Made by a program: the position numbers and the translations under genes | Source of the DNA: Sipunculus nudus | Taxonomy: Eukaryota > Annelida > Sipuncula > Golfingiida > Sipunculidae | Reading direction: 5' to 3' | Length of the DNA: 64,000 bases | NCBI GenBank assembly: GCA_026874595.1 | Contig: CM049313.1 | Coordinates: 66,640,659-66,704,658 of the forward strand | Part shown: piece after piece, positions 48,744 to 63,600 of the stretch | How positions within the stretch are numbered: the stretch's first letter is position 1 | Layout of the letters: the number at the start of each line of letters is the position of its first letter | The notes under the pieces: model-generated | Told to the model about the DNA's origin: nothing | What the model saw: the letters and a program-made list of their open reading frames with translations, nothing else | Database searches by the model: none

Positions 48744-51700
48744 CGTTTAGGCGTGGTTGTAAGTGTTTGTTCACAAAACATAGGCCAATGATAAATCGGT
48801 TAGATTTTAGCGTGAGTCCGGCGGATGATCCGTATTCAGGATATCATCAAGGACTATCGTAAACGTACAGTCACTTATGCACGAATTAACCTGGGAAACA
48901 TGATTGGCAACACGGTTTTGGGAACATGGAGGAGGCTTGCATTCCTTAAAATGCAGAATTTTAGTTCGATATACACGTCAAAAGTAACCACTCACGCTCC
49001 GGGCACTCCATCTTTTTGTCCTCCATCTTGTCGTGTTTGGGCATCATGTTGGGGAAGGCGTACTTGCACGCAGCCTTCTCGCTCATCTTCATCTTCTTCA
49101 TGGCCTCAACCATGGTGGCGTCAGCTTTAGGCATCATCCAGTTACCGGCCACCATCTTCAGGTCGTTGTCGTAGACAAATCTCTTGAGATCGAACAAGCA
49201 CCTGCAATCCAAAGGATTTTATGAACAACATATGGGTAAATAGAAAAATTTCATTGATATAGTATGTTTCACCAGTTGATACCCCCTGAAAGTGTGCGAT
49301 CATAATCAAAACATATATATTATCGTACTGTTTGACACCAAAGCTGATAAGGGAGCAAAGCCCTTATATGAGATGGAAAAATTCGTAAGAAAAAAAAAAA
49401 ATTATATTTTGCAACCTTCTGGTTGCTCTAAATATTGTGGCCTGTTGTCTCTCATGGGTTGCCACGATGACTTTAATAGTTACATTGTTTTTATTTACAT
49501 TGCATTAATGACACTAAACAACCAGTCAACAGCTTTTAAATGTAGTTGTTTGAGCATATGACCAGTGACTTTTCTCAGAAAGTGATGTTATTGAATAACT
49601 AAAATATTTTGATTTTATTATAATTAATTAGGCCTACATCTGATTCTTTCATTGCAGTTCACTTTTTTAAAATCACATGTCAAATTATCATTATATTAAA
49701 AAAAATTCAATGGGCACCTCCCTGTGGAACAGACTTCAGAACTTCTGTCCTGCGACTGACAATTCCTAAACGTCTTTTTAAAGACTGAAGATATAATATG
49801 TTGACTTCAGAATAAACCAAATTGAGGTATATTGCAGAAGATATAGTGCAAATCCTTGAACCTTTACAGTCATTGGTTTCTATCAATAAAAGCGGGGTAT
49901 TACAGTATTTTAGCGAAGTTTCAACGCTTGGCAGTGATTGGATGAAATGGATTAGTACCACTTGACCTAATCCTTTCTCTCACTTTTGAAGCACACTTAA
50001 CCAGAATAACAAACACATACGGGCAGCAGTGTTACGGAACCTAATATCAACAGATCACGTAGTCATGACGAGCCTAAATTTTGTTATGGAGATAAGAAAA
50101 AAATCAGATTCTTTAACACCATGAAATGTCCAGGGGAATTAATAAAGATGTCAGTGGTTTTTTGTTAACCAACAATTACATTTTATTCTTAAAACAACCC
50201 TAAGGCCCAAAAAAATTAAAGGTATGGTTCTCAGGCACCGCCCGCATCGATTTTAAACCCCCGCATCAAAAATTTTTATTTTGATTTTCAATAGAAACTT
50301 GTCAATTTTGCGCTTCAGCCGCTCGGACATTTCTTTCAAGAAGATAAAATCATACAATTTCCTTTATTATGTGGTGCTATTACTTATTTAGACAAATAAA
50401 TATGATATTATCATGCTTTTCCCTTATAATTTGACATTTTTATCGGAACATACCAAAAAAATTATAATTAAAAAAAACGCCCGCCCGCATTGATTTCTGG
50501 AAAAAAGTGCCTGAGAACCATACCTTTTTTTTATTTTGGCCTAATATGTAATACACTCAATCAGTACAATTAAAAAGCAGACTCAAGTTTTATAGAGTAA
50601 ACCGATTTAGGCTTTTTGTAAAGTGAACTACAGTGTGAACGCATTTGCGAAGTGGTCGTCTAAGCAAGGTCTGATATAAAAAAAAGGAATGTGGACCTTT
50701 AAAGATGGTTGTTAAGTGAGGTGGTCGCATAACTAAGGTGGTCGTTATGTTTAATTGTAATTCGATTAAGATTTAAGCCCAAAGCGGATATGTCCTTACG
50801 CTATCGGATATTTATCTTGATTACTGGTCAAACTGTCGGACTTTACATAAATTCTAGCCCAAAATGTCGGAATTTACCTTGATTCTCAATCTGTGGGAAT
50901 TTACCTTGATTCTCGATCTACCTGTTGGAATTTACCTTGATTCTTGGTCAAACTGTTGGAATTTACTTTGATTCTCAGTCTAACTGATTCTTGGATAAAC
51001 CTTCGGAATTTACCTTGTTTCTTGGTCCTCTCCGATCAAACACCGTTTCCCGTACATCATGGGGTTCACCATCAGTTCCCTGGTTTGTTCGTAGACAATG
51101 AAGAAGTACATGTAGGGTTTGGTAGGTTTCATGTACGTGATCACCTGCTTACCGCTGCCGATAGATGGAGCGGGGGCGTTGGTGGACAACCACAACACGG
51201 GGGGCTTCTTTTCTGTTCCGACTCCAGGCATGTCTACGCCGTGGGCTACCATCATCAAGGTGTACATCTTGTCTAAAAAAAAGTACTTTATATATAATAA
51301 TCCATGTATATTAGGAATTTAACTTATCAGATCTGTCAGATCAGATTGAACAGTCTACACAGTCATTATAGTTATGATGCAGATTTTTTATGGCTAAACA
51401 AATCGGGTTCTGTAGAAATATTTTATACATATAAGCGGGGGACGGGGAATTTTTTTTTTTTTACATTTTTTTAAAGTTTTTGATAAAAAAGCAACTGATT
51501 TAGTAACAGCTTATTACGAAAGAATTGTTTTGCTGAACAGGTAAAAGCACATCATAACGGAAATCTATTAATCTTATTTCTCTTGAAATAAATGTCCGGG
51601 TTAAAAGCTCATAATTGGTGAATTTTTAATGAAAATTTAAATAAAATTGTTTGATGCGGGAGGTCAACATAAACATAAGCAGTGCCTTGGAACCCCCCCC

Positions 51701-52760
51701 CCCCCTTTCGACTCATATCTTAGTAAATGGCTCTTGATCCATAGGAGCAACATTTATTAGTAGAAAAGTTAGAGAGGGATGGCGGACCAAGCTCACGAAG
51801 AAGGAGTAATCCAATCGTTTTTATAAAATTTCTGGATTTTACCACGGCTTAGGACGAGAGCAGATCCAGGACTTAGGAAATGGAGGGGACCAGCTCAGGA
51901 GGACTAATGACAAAACCTGAAAAATTGGTCTTCAATTCCGGAAAGAGGAGACAGGGTTGGGGGGGGGGGTCCAGGCCGCAAAAAAAAAAAATAGTTTGAA
52001 ACCCTTAGAAAAGTTGCGGCGGTTAGCAAAGAGGATGCAGACCCCCGGGACCCCTACTCCACCTGAATCAACTTCTGTATGGTGACGGTTATTGATGAAT
52101 TTAAGCACTATAGGTAGCGCTACGGAGTCTGTCGGAAACAGTATGCGTGTGATGCAACTGCCAAAGTTCATACCTGACTTTCCCCCATGTAGTTTGACGG
52201 CTGGTGGCTCGTCTGCCTGGAACATCCAGAGACTCGTGCCCTCCTGTCCCAAGGGTTTCAGTCTCCACATGGTTCTCCTGTCAAAATTCAATATTTCTCT
52301 TTCTGAACTTTCCTTCACTGGTGTTTAACCCTCTTTAATGATTTTTATGTACAAAATCTGTACATATTTACAAGCCTTGATAATGCTGAAATGAATATTT
52401 ATGTAAACCAAACAATATCTGATTAAAACCGACCATATAAATACATTATATACCTAATGTATTTGCTGATACATAGCATCATAATCCCAGTCTCTTATCT
52501 TAATAGAAATTTTACATACAGCATCACAGTCTCAGCCCAGGACCATCTTTTACTCTCATTTGATCGATATTCATGATTTGCATTATAAGTATATTATACT
52601 TGGTCAAAACTTACGGATACATGTGGGTTTTGCAGCAAGCTTGAACCACCTTGGGTTTTTCCATTTTGTAGACAACATCCAGATAAGCGGAGGCTTTGGT
52701 ATCACCTTCCATGCCAATTTCCTCTCTTCCCATCTTCATGGCTGCAAGAAAACCATTGTA

Positions 52761-52828
<68 letters not shown>

Positions 52829-53458
52829 GTTTTAAAGTTCAGCGAGTCTGCCTCACAGCAGTGCTACCACCTATAGGTACTTTCTTAAATTATTATTAGA
52901 GGCATTCAGTGCTGCAACCTTCCAGTTATTTATTAATATAGTTTAACCCTTAAAAAGACTGTGTCATTAATCAATTGGTCAAATTTGGTCATCTGACATG
53001 ACAACTGTGTTGACCAGGTTACTTCGAAACTTGGTAATGTTTTATTTTGTCTATGACTCTCTCACCGAGAAGGGTATGATAATAGTCCTAAGCAGTTTTA
53101 AAACCGATTCCTGGTACAGGGTAAGTTATTTCATTTAAGCTATTTTAGTTAATTTATATCTCAAATTTTTATTAGTTGAAGTGTATCATTTTATTTGATA
53201 AATACGTAACAATTGCCTGTGTAACAGTTATTATAGAATATTTTTTTTTTATAATGGGTCAAGACCATGCGCCTTCATGTACGAATTAATGGAATGTTAT
53301 CTAATTGGAGAAAATAGATATAAAAATCTACATGTATTGCGAAATACATTCATGTATGCGCACCGTTAAGCACATTTATATGTTATTGTCATTATTCTTT
53401 GCAGAATTAACAGCAAAACCGAATTCTTGATTCTATAAAGCCAATCTAACTCGACCGG

Positions 53459-53536
<78 letters not shown>

Positions 53537-56500
53537 GGCGTGGATAGCATACCTATAAGGCTATATTGTAAAAAAAAGTTTATATTTGCAGATGAGGTGT
53601 CTTATAACGATGGTTTCATTGTTACGTCACATAAGGAATCAGTGATAGTCAATAACCGTTGTACAACGCATGTGAAAATACGTACCATTTTGTGTGTGTG
53701 TGACTGTGATTTTATATTATCAATTAAGTCTCTACAAATAAATGTTTTTCTGAGTACCGAGTTACACCTAGGACAGGTGCTGTCATCTGGCGGCATTTAT
53801 ATGACTAATATAGTTTTTCTGCACAGACGTTCCTTTCCAGTCACGTCTATAGATGGAAGAAAGGTAAGCCGCTGAATGTTCCTATAATGGCCTGGCAGGT
53901 TGTATTTACAATATACCTTTGTTGAGGTTCTCCAGACATTTTTTTATGCCTTCTTCCTTCTCCAGTTTCTCTACGTTGCATGCCATGTGATCAAGTGGTT
54001 CATAACTCATCAGAAATTCCATTGCTGATTTCTTCTTCTCAGGTTTAGACATTGGTTTGCCGTCCATCATCTTTTGGCATTTTCCGTCCATCATCATCTT
54101 GGTACCGGGCATCATGGACTTGCAGGTCAGGAATTGATCGAACTTGAACATTTCGAAGAGGGCTTTCTTGATGAAATAAGGATCCTTCTTCCCATGGAAA
54201 CCGGTGAAACCAACCGGTGTCAAGTTGTTATCTTTCATGAATTTTGATGCGTCGAACATGCAGCTGAAAATATATAACAAGATAAACTGAAAAGTGAAAA
54301 TGTTATAAATTTAATAACTGATTCGTGTTATTACATTGCAAGGAATTGCCTATCACAATAATACAGTCAGACGATATGAATCTTTGCTTATTTGTACTAC
54401 TTCTTTACGAGTAAACCTTTGTCAATTGTAATTTTCAAACCCAAGTCTCGTCTTTGCTTAGAAAAACAAGGCCTTATGTGCGTTTACAAATCTGGAGAAT
54501 AAACACTTGATCAGATCGCACACAATAAGTACGTATTTTTAATATATACTAATAATACGACATATGAGGAAATATGAAACTATTTTATACTCACGATTTA
54601 TTATATCATGCGCATAACATATAACTATTGTACACGTCTTATAAATTCATGTGCACGACTTATATTATTTCATGCACGAATTAAATAAGCCATCAGTACG
54701 AATTTTTACGTTACTGTGCATGGGTATTAATTGTAAAGATGGCTGGTCGGTCTGTTGAACTCTTCTTGTATTTAGGTTTTACCCGTTGTGGAAACCCTTA
54801 AGCAGAAGCACACTTTTATTATGTTATTTAATAAATATTATGTATTGTTATATTATTTTAACATTCCCGGGTGCCATCATAAAAGGCTTTCTAGAAAATT
54901 TACATTACACATGTTACAGGGTGGTCAGGTAGAGTTTGCAAAGATTATCCAAGTATATGAACACTTGTTCAGATCAAGCAGGCGTTTTACTTCAAGATAT
55001 TATAACTCACGCATGACTTAAAACCACCAATTCACCTACCATTTTCCAAAATTGTATGTGATTTCGAGCTTACCCTGTCTATATATTAATGATCTACAGC
55101 TAATTTCTGTTAAGAAAAATTCTTATAACATCTCTGTTAAGGATGCATGAATTTGTTTATCAACAACCTATTTGTAAACACAGCAATGTTGACAAACAGA
55201 AACAAACATGTCACCTAATTTTCTAGGCTGCACATACTAGTATATATATATGCGGAGGTTGAAAGGTTACTTGTTGCAAAACGCTATTCGCAAAGCTGTA
55301 GCTTATAAGACTTACCGCCAGATGTCCTTGTTGAATTAAAAAAAAATTTTTTTTTGCATGCCCCTACATGTTATAAACACGTTAATATAAAAATTAAAAA
55401 AAAAAAAAACAACAGCCTGGGTGCGGTGATATCGGCGTTTTCTGGCCTTTTTTAATGAAAGCTCCAACGGATTATCATCAGTTTATAAACGACAGATATC
55501 GGAATAAGCCCCTATAATATTTTTTTTCTTGTAACCGTGCACCAACGGGGGGCTACCTTACAATTTAATATTACATTATTAATCAAAAGAACTTACTTGA
55601 GGTAATCCTCTGCGCCTGGACATCTCCTCACCAGATCATTGATGTTAGCGTTGAGGTTTTCTGTTCCTTGCTGTTCGTACAAGACGAAGAGGTGATAGTT
55701 GTCACTATCAGGGGCTTGGTACTTTATAAGCTCCTTGCCCATACTGTTCTCGCCTGATGACAGGTCGGTTACAAGCCAGTAGATGAACGGATGGGTCTTG
55801 CTGGCCTGGCCCGGGGCCTCAAAATTCATGTCGTAAACGGCTACTGTGTATTTCTTTCCTGAGGAGATTTGATATATAACGACATGTTAACGGATTACAA
55901 TAATATTTTTATAACATCTCATGTTAACTCGATTAATAATATGTAATCATTTTCTTTCTAAATAACACTAAAACAATGATTTAAAGTTACGCTAAGTTTA
56001 ACTTAATTCAATAAATATTTGATTATTTGTTTCCTGATTTAAATTATATTCAATACAATAATGGGTCAGTGAGACACTAAGCATATCACCCTAAGCTTAA
56101 ATTGATCAAAAGCAGCACTATAAACTTCCTAAAGGAAGAAAATACTTTGAAATCATATATAACTTTTATTAATTTATACATTTACACGTTTTTTCTAGTT
56201 CATAAGTACAATAGAGGTTTGTTCCTGAAAGATTTGTGGATTCAATTTTCGTTCACGTAATTATTATATTGCGACTATTCAAAATACATGAAAAGAGAAA
56301 CCAGTGTTTCAATATATATATATATATATATATATTGATCAATGCTTGAATAAAATACATTTCAAACAGCAAGGATATAGTTGATCATTAATATAATAGT
56401 TCTATATAATATATACTGAAAAATATATGATTTTTTTCGACTTGTTAAAGGTAAGATAATTTTTTTCATACCTGGTTCACCCTCGATGTAAAGTTTGGGT

Positions 56501-59459
56501 TTCTTTCTCAGAAGGAATGTATCCACGCCCCGCATTGCCTTTACTGGATCCACCTCGTATTCCATCTCACTGAAGAACGATATTACATCCGTCAGTTTAT
56601 CAAAATATAAAAATATATATGGGTCTGCATGCTTTATTTTAGCATCTCCGAGACAATAATTAGTTTTATGATCCTCCACCAGATAACAGCGTCTGAGGAT
56701 CCCCTCCCCTTTAAGTGCCACTTAATTGTTTACCAATAAAACCGACACGTGTCAGACGTTTGCTGTCGAGATAAATTTAGATTTAAGCAGAATTTCAATA
56801 CAAAGATAGATTTCAATAACTTGCTGCAATAGAAATTTCAACTGAGAAAAAAATCTGATGTGATATTGTACAAATAAAACGATAGAACACATAAATTAAC
56901 AGGCGTGAAATTGGCTGAAAGTTCACATCGAGAAAAACATGATTCGGGAATTTATTAATTGTTAATACATGGTTAAAAAATCCTATATATAAGTAGGTAA
57001 ACGTTGGAGGGTTTTAATGGAAAAAAGTTTGTTTAATTGATAGTCAATTTAGGATAGCTAGAGAGCAATTTGGAGCCTTTGTAGGAACAACACAGTAAAC
57101 ATTCATGGAAAATAGCAGATCTATCTTCAAGTATAATTGTGGTGATGTAACAATGAGAATTACTCACCGGTAGCTGAATTCCTTGCAACATACGTTGAAC
57201 TCAAGGGGCTCGGATTTGTATTTGAGTTTAAGTGGGACAACTAGCCTTTGCTGGGTTGGTAGCCACGGTCTGTTGAGGAGGCTGGCAGCTAAAATAAAGA
57301 AAAAAATATACATCTGATTACAAATATACTGCTTTGAATTTTGTTTGGTTCAATTTACCACTAAATAACAACAAACACTAATGGTAAGATAATGAAGTAC
57401 TCATTATTCATTCCGATGCAGAAATAATTAAATTTCAGAATTTTTTACGGTTCCACTCAATACAATGTCTCTAACTAATGAGGACTATAGTATTATGCGT
57501 GCGAGGAAACATTTAGTGTGAATCTGTTAGCATTGCTCAAATACTCGTGTATAATATTTTGAACGGTGAAAATTAGCGTGATCCCACTTCTAAATGGATC
57601 CTCTGCGTTTTATAGTGTTTAGAAAACTATAAAATTACCAGCATAAAAGAAGTCAACAATGTATAAATCAACTTTTCATATAGATAGTATATCTATCCAG
57701 TGTTGTTTGTGACTAAACAACTTCTTTTGATAGTTAAGCAGAGGATAACAATTCGTCTTGTTGTGGTTTCAGTTGCTGTCGGATAAATAGAAAAAAAAAA
57801 CGGCTGAATAAGCAGACTAATTCAGTGTCACAATTTATTCACCTGCTCCAACCATTCTCTTGCAAAGAACCTTTGTGTGTTCAAGTTGATCTTCCGCGCA
57901 CGGTGAGTATTCTACAAAAACATACAACATCCATTGTCAGAAAAAAAGGATAAGAGAAATCTATTAACTGGTGGTTAGTTTTTAACTGTCATTAAAAAAA
58001 AGAGAAATATTAGAACATGTGCTCCCTACATCGCTTATAAAAAAGATCGAGAACGACATAAATTTACTTAAGTTCCCAGGGGCTGGGCAACAGGCCCGTC
58101 AATTGCTTTGACACCAGTGTACTTTTTAATTTCCACAATTATTTTAAATGAACGCATTCAGAAAAGGCGCATTATAATGCTGATTATCAGGAACATAATA
58201 CTATTATTTTCCCATCTTGGAGCACTAATCAAGCCAAACATTGTCATACTGTATATTACTTGTAGCACAGGCATACTAGGATTATGAAATAAATATTCCA
58301 TTGTCTGCAAGAAATTGTTTACAAGAGCCAAAAGAGTCAATATCCATCCGTCGGATTTTGTTTTTATTTTTTATTTAAAAATAATCCGACATAAATGACA
58401 GATATTGGCGAAATAAAAATTTGAATATTATTATTATTATTATTATAATCATTATTATCATAACTATTTTTATTATTATTCATAATAATTATTATCATGA
58501 AAAAGATAATAATGATAATCATTATAGACTTACCCATGCATTTGGGCTTGCCGTCTTCGAACTTCATGCCGGGGAATATGTTTTTACAGGTGTCTTCCAT
58601 GGATGCTTTCTTGTCCTTTATGTTCAAGAAGGCGTAGTAATCGTCTTGTTTAAGATGTAACCAGTTTACAGACGACAGCCGAAGTCCAAAGTCGCTAACA
58701 AACTGATTCACGTTCATCATGCATCTGAAATCAGAAGAAAGAAATAACCATCAGTAAAAGTCCCTCGGTTCTCCTTTTTGTCAGTACGTGTATTACATGT
58801 ATAGTTACATCATGGAGTTATAATGAAACTGATTATAACTACATGGTTGAATATAAGTTTTTTTCATTTTTTATTCTACAAAAGGCAGATACACAAGATG
58901 ACAAAATAGATATCCTATCGTGAATCAGAATTCAATCGTTATTCTCAAATTAAATAAATAAAATTACTACAAATACCGCTCAGGTTAAAAACAATGTAAA
59001 ATCATTAATTATACAGACAAGCAAGTGATTTCTGTTAATACTTTACCTGCCAGGTAATGTTGTACAAGAAGAAACGTAACGGTTGATGTCGGCGTTGTTG
59101 ATGCGGCCGTTCTGGCGGTAAAGGTAAAATTCAAAACGGCCGCCGTTGGTTGGAGCGTAGTACGTGGCGAGGTCGTTACCACCAAACCCTGAGCTTGGCA
59201 TGTTGATTCGCAGCCAGTTGACCCATGGACGCTCGTTTGACGCCAGCTGCTCGCCGGCCTTCGTCATCTGCTCTCTTTTGACCAGCATCAGGGTATACAG
59301 GTTGTTGTCTGTGTGTAATAAATACATTTAATGTATGACAAATGAAAACAAACTTATTATTGCAAAACATTTTTACAATTATAATTACAATATATTATAT
59401 TTTATATTATATTAGATTTTGTGATTTTGATATTGGATAATATATATATTGTATATATA

Positions 59460-59521
<62 letters not shown>

Positions 59522-59655
59522 AGTGGTATACCCGTGATAGTCTGTAGTTGGAGCGAAGGTTAAGATATACAGTGAGGCCTTTTAGATAGACTTACTAGAT
59601 TATTAATAAACTAGTTAGTCTTTCCAAAAGGCGTCACTGTTAATCTTAGCCTTCG

Positions 59656-59743
<88 letters not shown>

Positions 59744-60554
59744 TTATAAATATTATTCAAATATTCCGTACCCTCGCAGCTGTAAATTAAGAGAGTATTC
59801 TCTAATTCATGGTATTTGACACATTGGGTAATACCGACGAAAGGCTATCATGGACAATGTAAGCTTTTTTCCAGAAGCCCAGTGCAGCCGTAAATATAAG
59901 TGCATCTGATGTGCATGATCTTGGATTCAGGCCTTCAGGGATCATACTCAGACAGGCAGAGTCGGTAAAGCTAACAAGACTAATTCAGATCAAATGGCTG
60001 CACCGACGACAAGTACTGCCACCTTGTTGTAAAGCAAATAACTAATTAAGGTTCTCTTACCATCATGTATGAGCCAACACAGGAGCTCCTGACAAAGTTA
60101 TGCTTGTCAAGGCATTGAATGACTTTTTATACCTCTGCAAAGAGGAGGTTATATTTTTGCGGGCGTTGGTTTAATGATTAATTTTTTTTGGGGGGGGGGG
60201 TATCCGGATCATCATCTGGATAGAGGAATATTCTTGAAGGGGCAAATGCTGCATTTCTGACAATGCTATATGGGAGTAATGAGCCGCCATGGCGGAAGTC
60301 TGCGCTCTCTGAGTGCTCATATTCTAGTTTGACATATTTTAGTGGCAAACGGCCTGGTAGATCCAGGAAGGTATAGTGATTGGGGAAGGAGGTAAAAAAT
60401 TACCATTGATGCCGTTTGGTCTGGTACGATCACGCAGTATGACGTTAGGTACCTCCCTGGCAACACTCACGGGAATATGAGGCGGCATTACCGGGTCCAG
60501 AGTTACATCAAGAGCCCTGAAATTAATTATATGTACTGGTTTATATATAATGAC

Positions 60555-60607
<53 letters not shown>

Positions 60608-63600
60608 AGAATAATTATTCAAAATAAATCGCATAAAGGAAATTTGCGACTGAACTGCACTATGTTTCCAAATATAAGCATTTAAAAATTATAAAGGCAG
60701 TTAATGCATGGTAAATAAGTGTCAGTCCTCCGAAATATTTAAAAAATAAACAGATTATGTAAGCACAGAAACCGATGGACGCAGATGACTGAATTTTGAT
60801 GTTATTTATGTGATGAATTCGTACATCAGATTAAGCGGTAAGGCTAAATCTTTTTAAAAATGTGAAAGAAAATCCATCCCCAAAGAGATAAAACATTCCA
60901 TGGCACTGCGTGACAGAATATATATCCAGCCCTATGATAACACAGAGTACCAATGACAGAGGCAAGGCAAACTACTTCATCCCACTCTAATCCCCCAAAA
61001 ATCAATTTCGGTTTGAAAGAAAATATTTTTTATAGAAAGGAAATCAATATTAATGAACGAACTCGAAAGTTTTTTTTTAAAGAAAGAAAATTAAAATAAC
61101 AAAAGCTCTAAACTGCTTAATTACTTTTAAACTGCAAGTAAATGATTAACCAGTTAATGATAGTCTTTAACAAATACAAAGAAACATATTTTCACAAAAG
61201 GTCAATTTGAATTCAGTCACAAACTATAAACATACAATTTTGAATACCCTCCGTTACTAGGAAATCTATCTTAAAAACTACAAAAAATAGAATGCTTTCA
61301 GGTTATATCAGGGCTATTGTAATACTGAAACCCTCGCGCATGAATATGAACGCGTTAAACGACTAGGATGCATATCTTGACGGATTGTTGCGATGGGGTG
61401 GCGGGACGCTATATAAGGCTGGACGGCAATTCCATACAAAAATCTAAATAAAATAAAATGAAATCAATCACATATATAATAGATAAAGAAAGCCCATATA
61501 GTATATAAACATGATGCCATTTATTATCAAGTTATTAATACTTACGGTTGTTTGTAGTTGAAGCAGCACACGTGGTGAGTGTTGGACTCTCTTACCCGCA
61601 GACGGATGTCCAAGTAGGTATCAAAACGTTGGTTGTTTGGCACAAATGGAGAGGTCCAGTTAGCGATTGCTATGTGCGAAATTAAAAAAAATAATGTATA
61701 AAAAAAACTTTCCCGGGCAGATATTTTTAGACATTTGAATTGTAGAACATTGATCAATTACGGAAATTTATGCAAGATCTAATAACGAATTACAGTGCAA
61801 ACTCTACATTCGCCAACACCAGCTACGGGGAACTAAAGGCTAAGCGCAGGGGTGGTGGATAAAAGGGATTTCATATTCGGGGTATTCGTTAATAACTTTT
61901 GTTTTGTTAAAAATTACGAATGTGATAAAGTGCTTTCAAACAAGGCATAAAACTAGTTCCGACATACGAATTGCGACACATGGGTTTTCGTCTATAAACA
62001 AATGGTAGCTCCAATGAGCGGGTCCAACTAATTTTGTTTGTGTGGTTGGAATTTGATATAAGGGCACGGAAATACGATAGGAAGGTACTCCGAGGATGGT
62101 CACAAGGTAGCTAGGTATCTATCTGCTAGGTTAGCCATTAGACCAGTATCTTCCAAACAGGAGCCGGGGGAACTGCGCAATGATAAGTAAATTATCTTTA
62201 TACTAGAATTATCCTGACAAGAAATTTGTTTACATGATGGAGGGCAAGAAGGGATATATCAATTTGTTCATATATACTTATATACTATACTATACTATAC
62301 TAAGGTTATTTTATGTCTCAAGTACGGTTTCTCCCTTAATCTCGCGAAATTTTGTGACAGAGCAAGCAATATGTATGAATAAGAGAATGATTTGCTCACG
62401 TGACATTTATTTGCTCGGAAAATAGCTACTTGTATACAGTCTTAGTTAAAAGTTACTTATTTTAATATTGTACTTTGACCAAACGAAATATCTTCATTTG
62501 GTTAAAACAAGAATACAAAAAGAAGGGTTATTTACAAGAGAAACTCGAAAAAGAGAGAAACTGTTAAATAATCGAAGTGTCAGTAAAGAGGAATAAAATG
62601 TTTACTTACCCCCGTTCATCTCGTTAAGACAGGCGTCCATGCCGGCTTGTGTGTTGCGTGCATCTGGTTTACATACAGTATCCTTAGCCCAGACGTAACC
62701 TATATGAACAGTTATAAATAAATCAGATACATGTCTTGCTGAAATACTGAGGAGGAACATGATACACTGATGGGGATCAATAGTCATAAGTTTTCTCCTA
62801 GGCCGTAACTGGTTTTGTTTGTTCTGGATAACTGGCCGGAATGGGAGCTCGAGTTGAATTCAACAATAATTTACAGACATAAAAAGAAATTTAAGAAAGA
62901 GTAATTTTTAATATGTGTCCTGTCTCTGGCAAAGTGTACAAGTGTGTTTGAAGTTAGTGTGGATGCATTTTTACGTGTTTAAAATAAGGCCAAAAAAATA
63001 AAAGGTATGGTTCTCAGGCACCGACCGCGTCAATTTTAACCCCCGCATCAAAAATTTTTATTTTGATTTTTATCTTTCAAAAAGATAATAATAAAATTTA
63101 TGTAGTGCTTTTACCGTTTTAGCCAAAAAAAATTATTGTTTTATTCCTGCTTTTCCCTGATCATTTTGCATTTTTATCGAAACAAACAAAGAAATGTAAA
63201 AAAATAAATACCGCCCGCCCGCACTGATTTCTGAAAAAAAAACGTTCCGGAGAACTATAACTGTTTTTATTTTTTTGGCCCTACGTACCATAATACTATA
63301 CGCGTATATAATATTCGTGTTTCTAATGGTGAGGACAAATATGAAGAGTCCGTATATCTAATGCAAAAAAACAGCTTTCTCTTAAATAAGATTCATATCA
63401 TAAATAAGTTATTATACGTTTTTCAATATAATATATATATTTTTTAATTTATATTAATATTATATAAGAAACGTGGACAGCACCTGACGACAGAATTGGA
63501 ACAGCAAAAGGAAATGCGTATGCGTACCTGCGTTACACTGTACGTTGTTGCCATTGGTTATGATATCGGGATACATGTCCTTGCAGGCCGCGGCGGGGGT

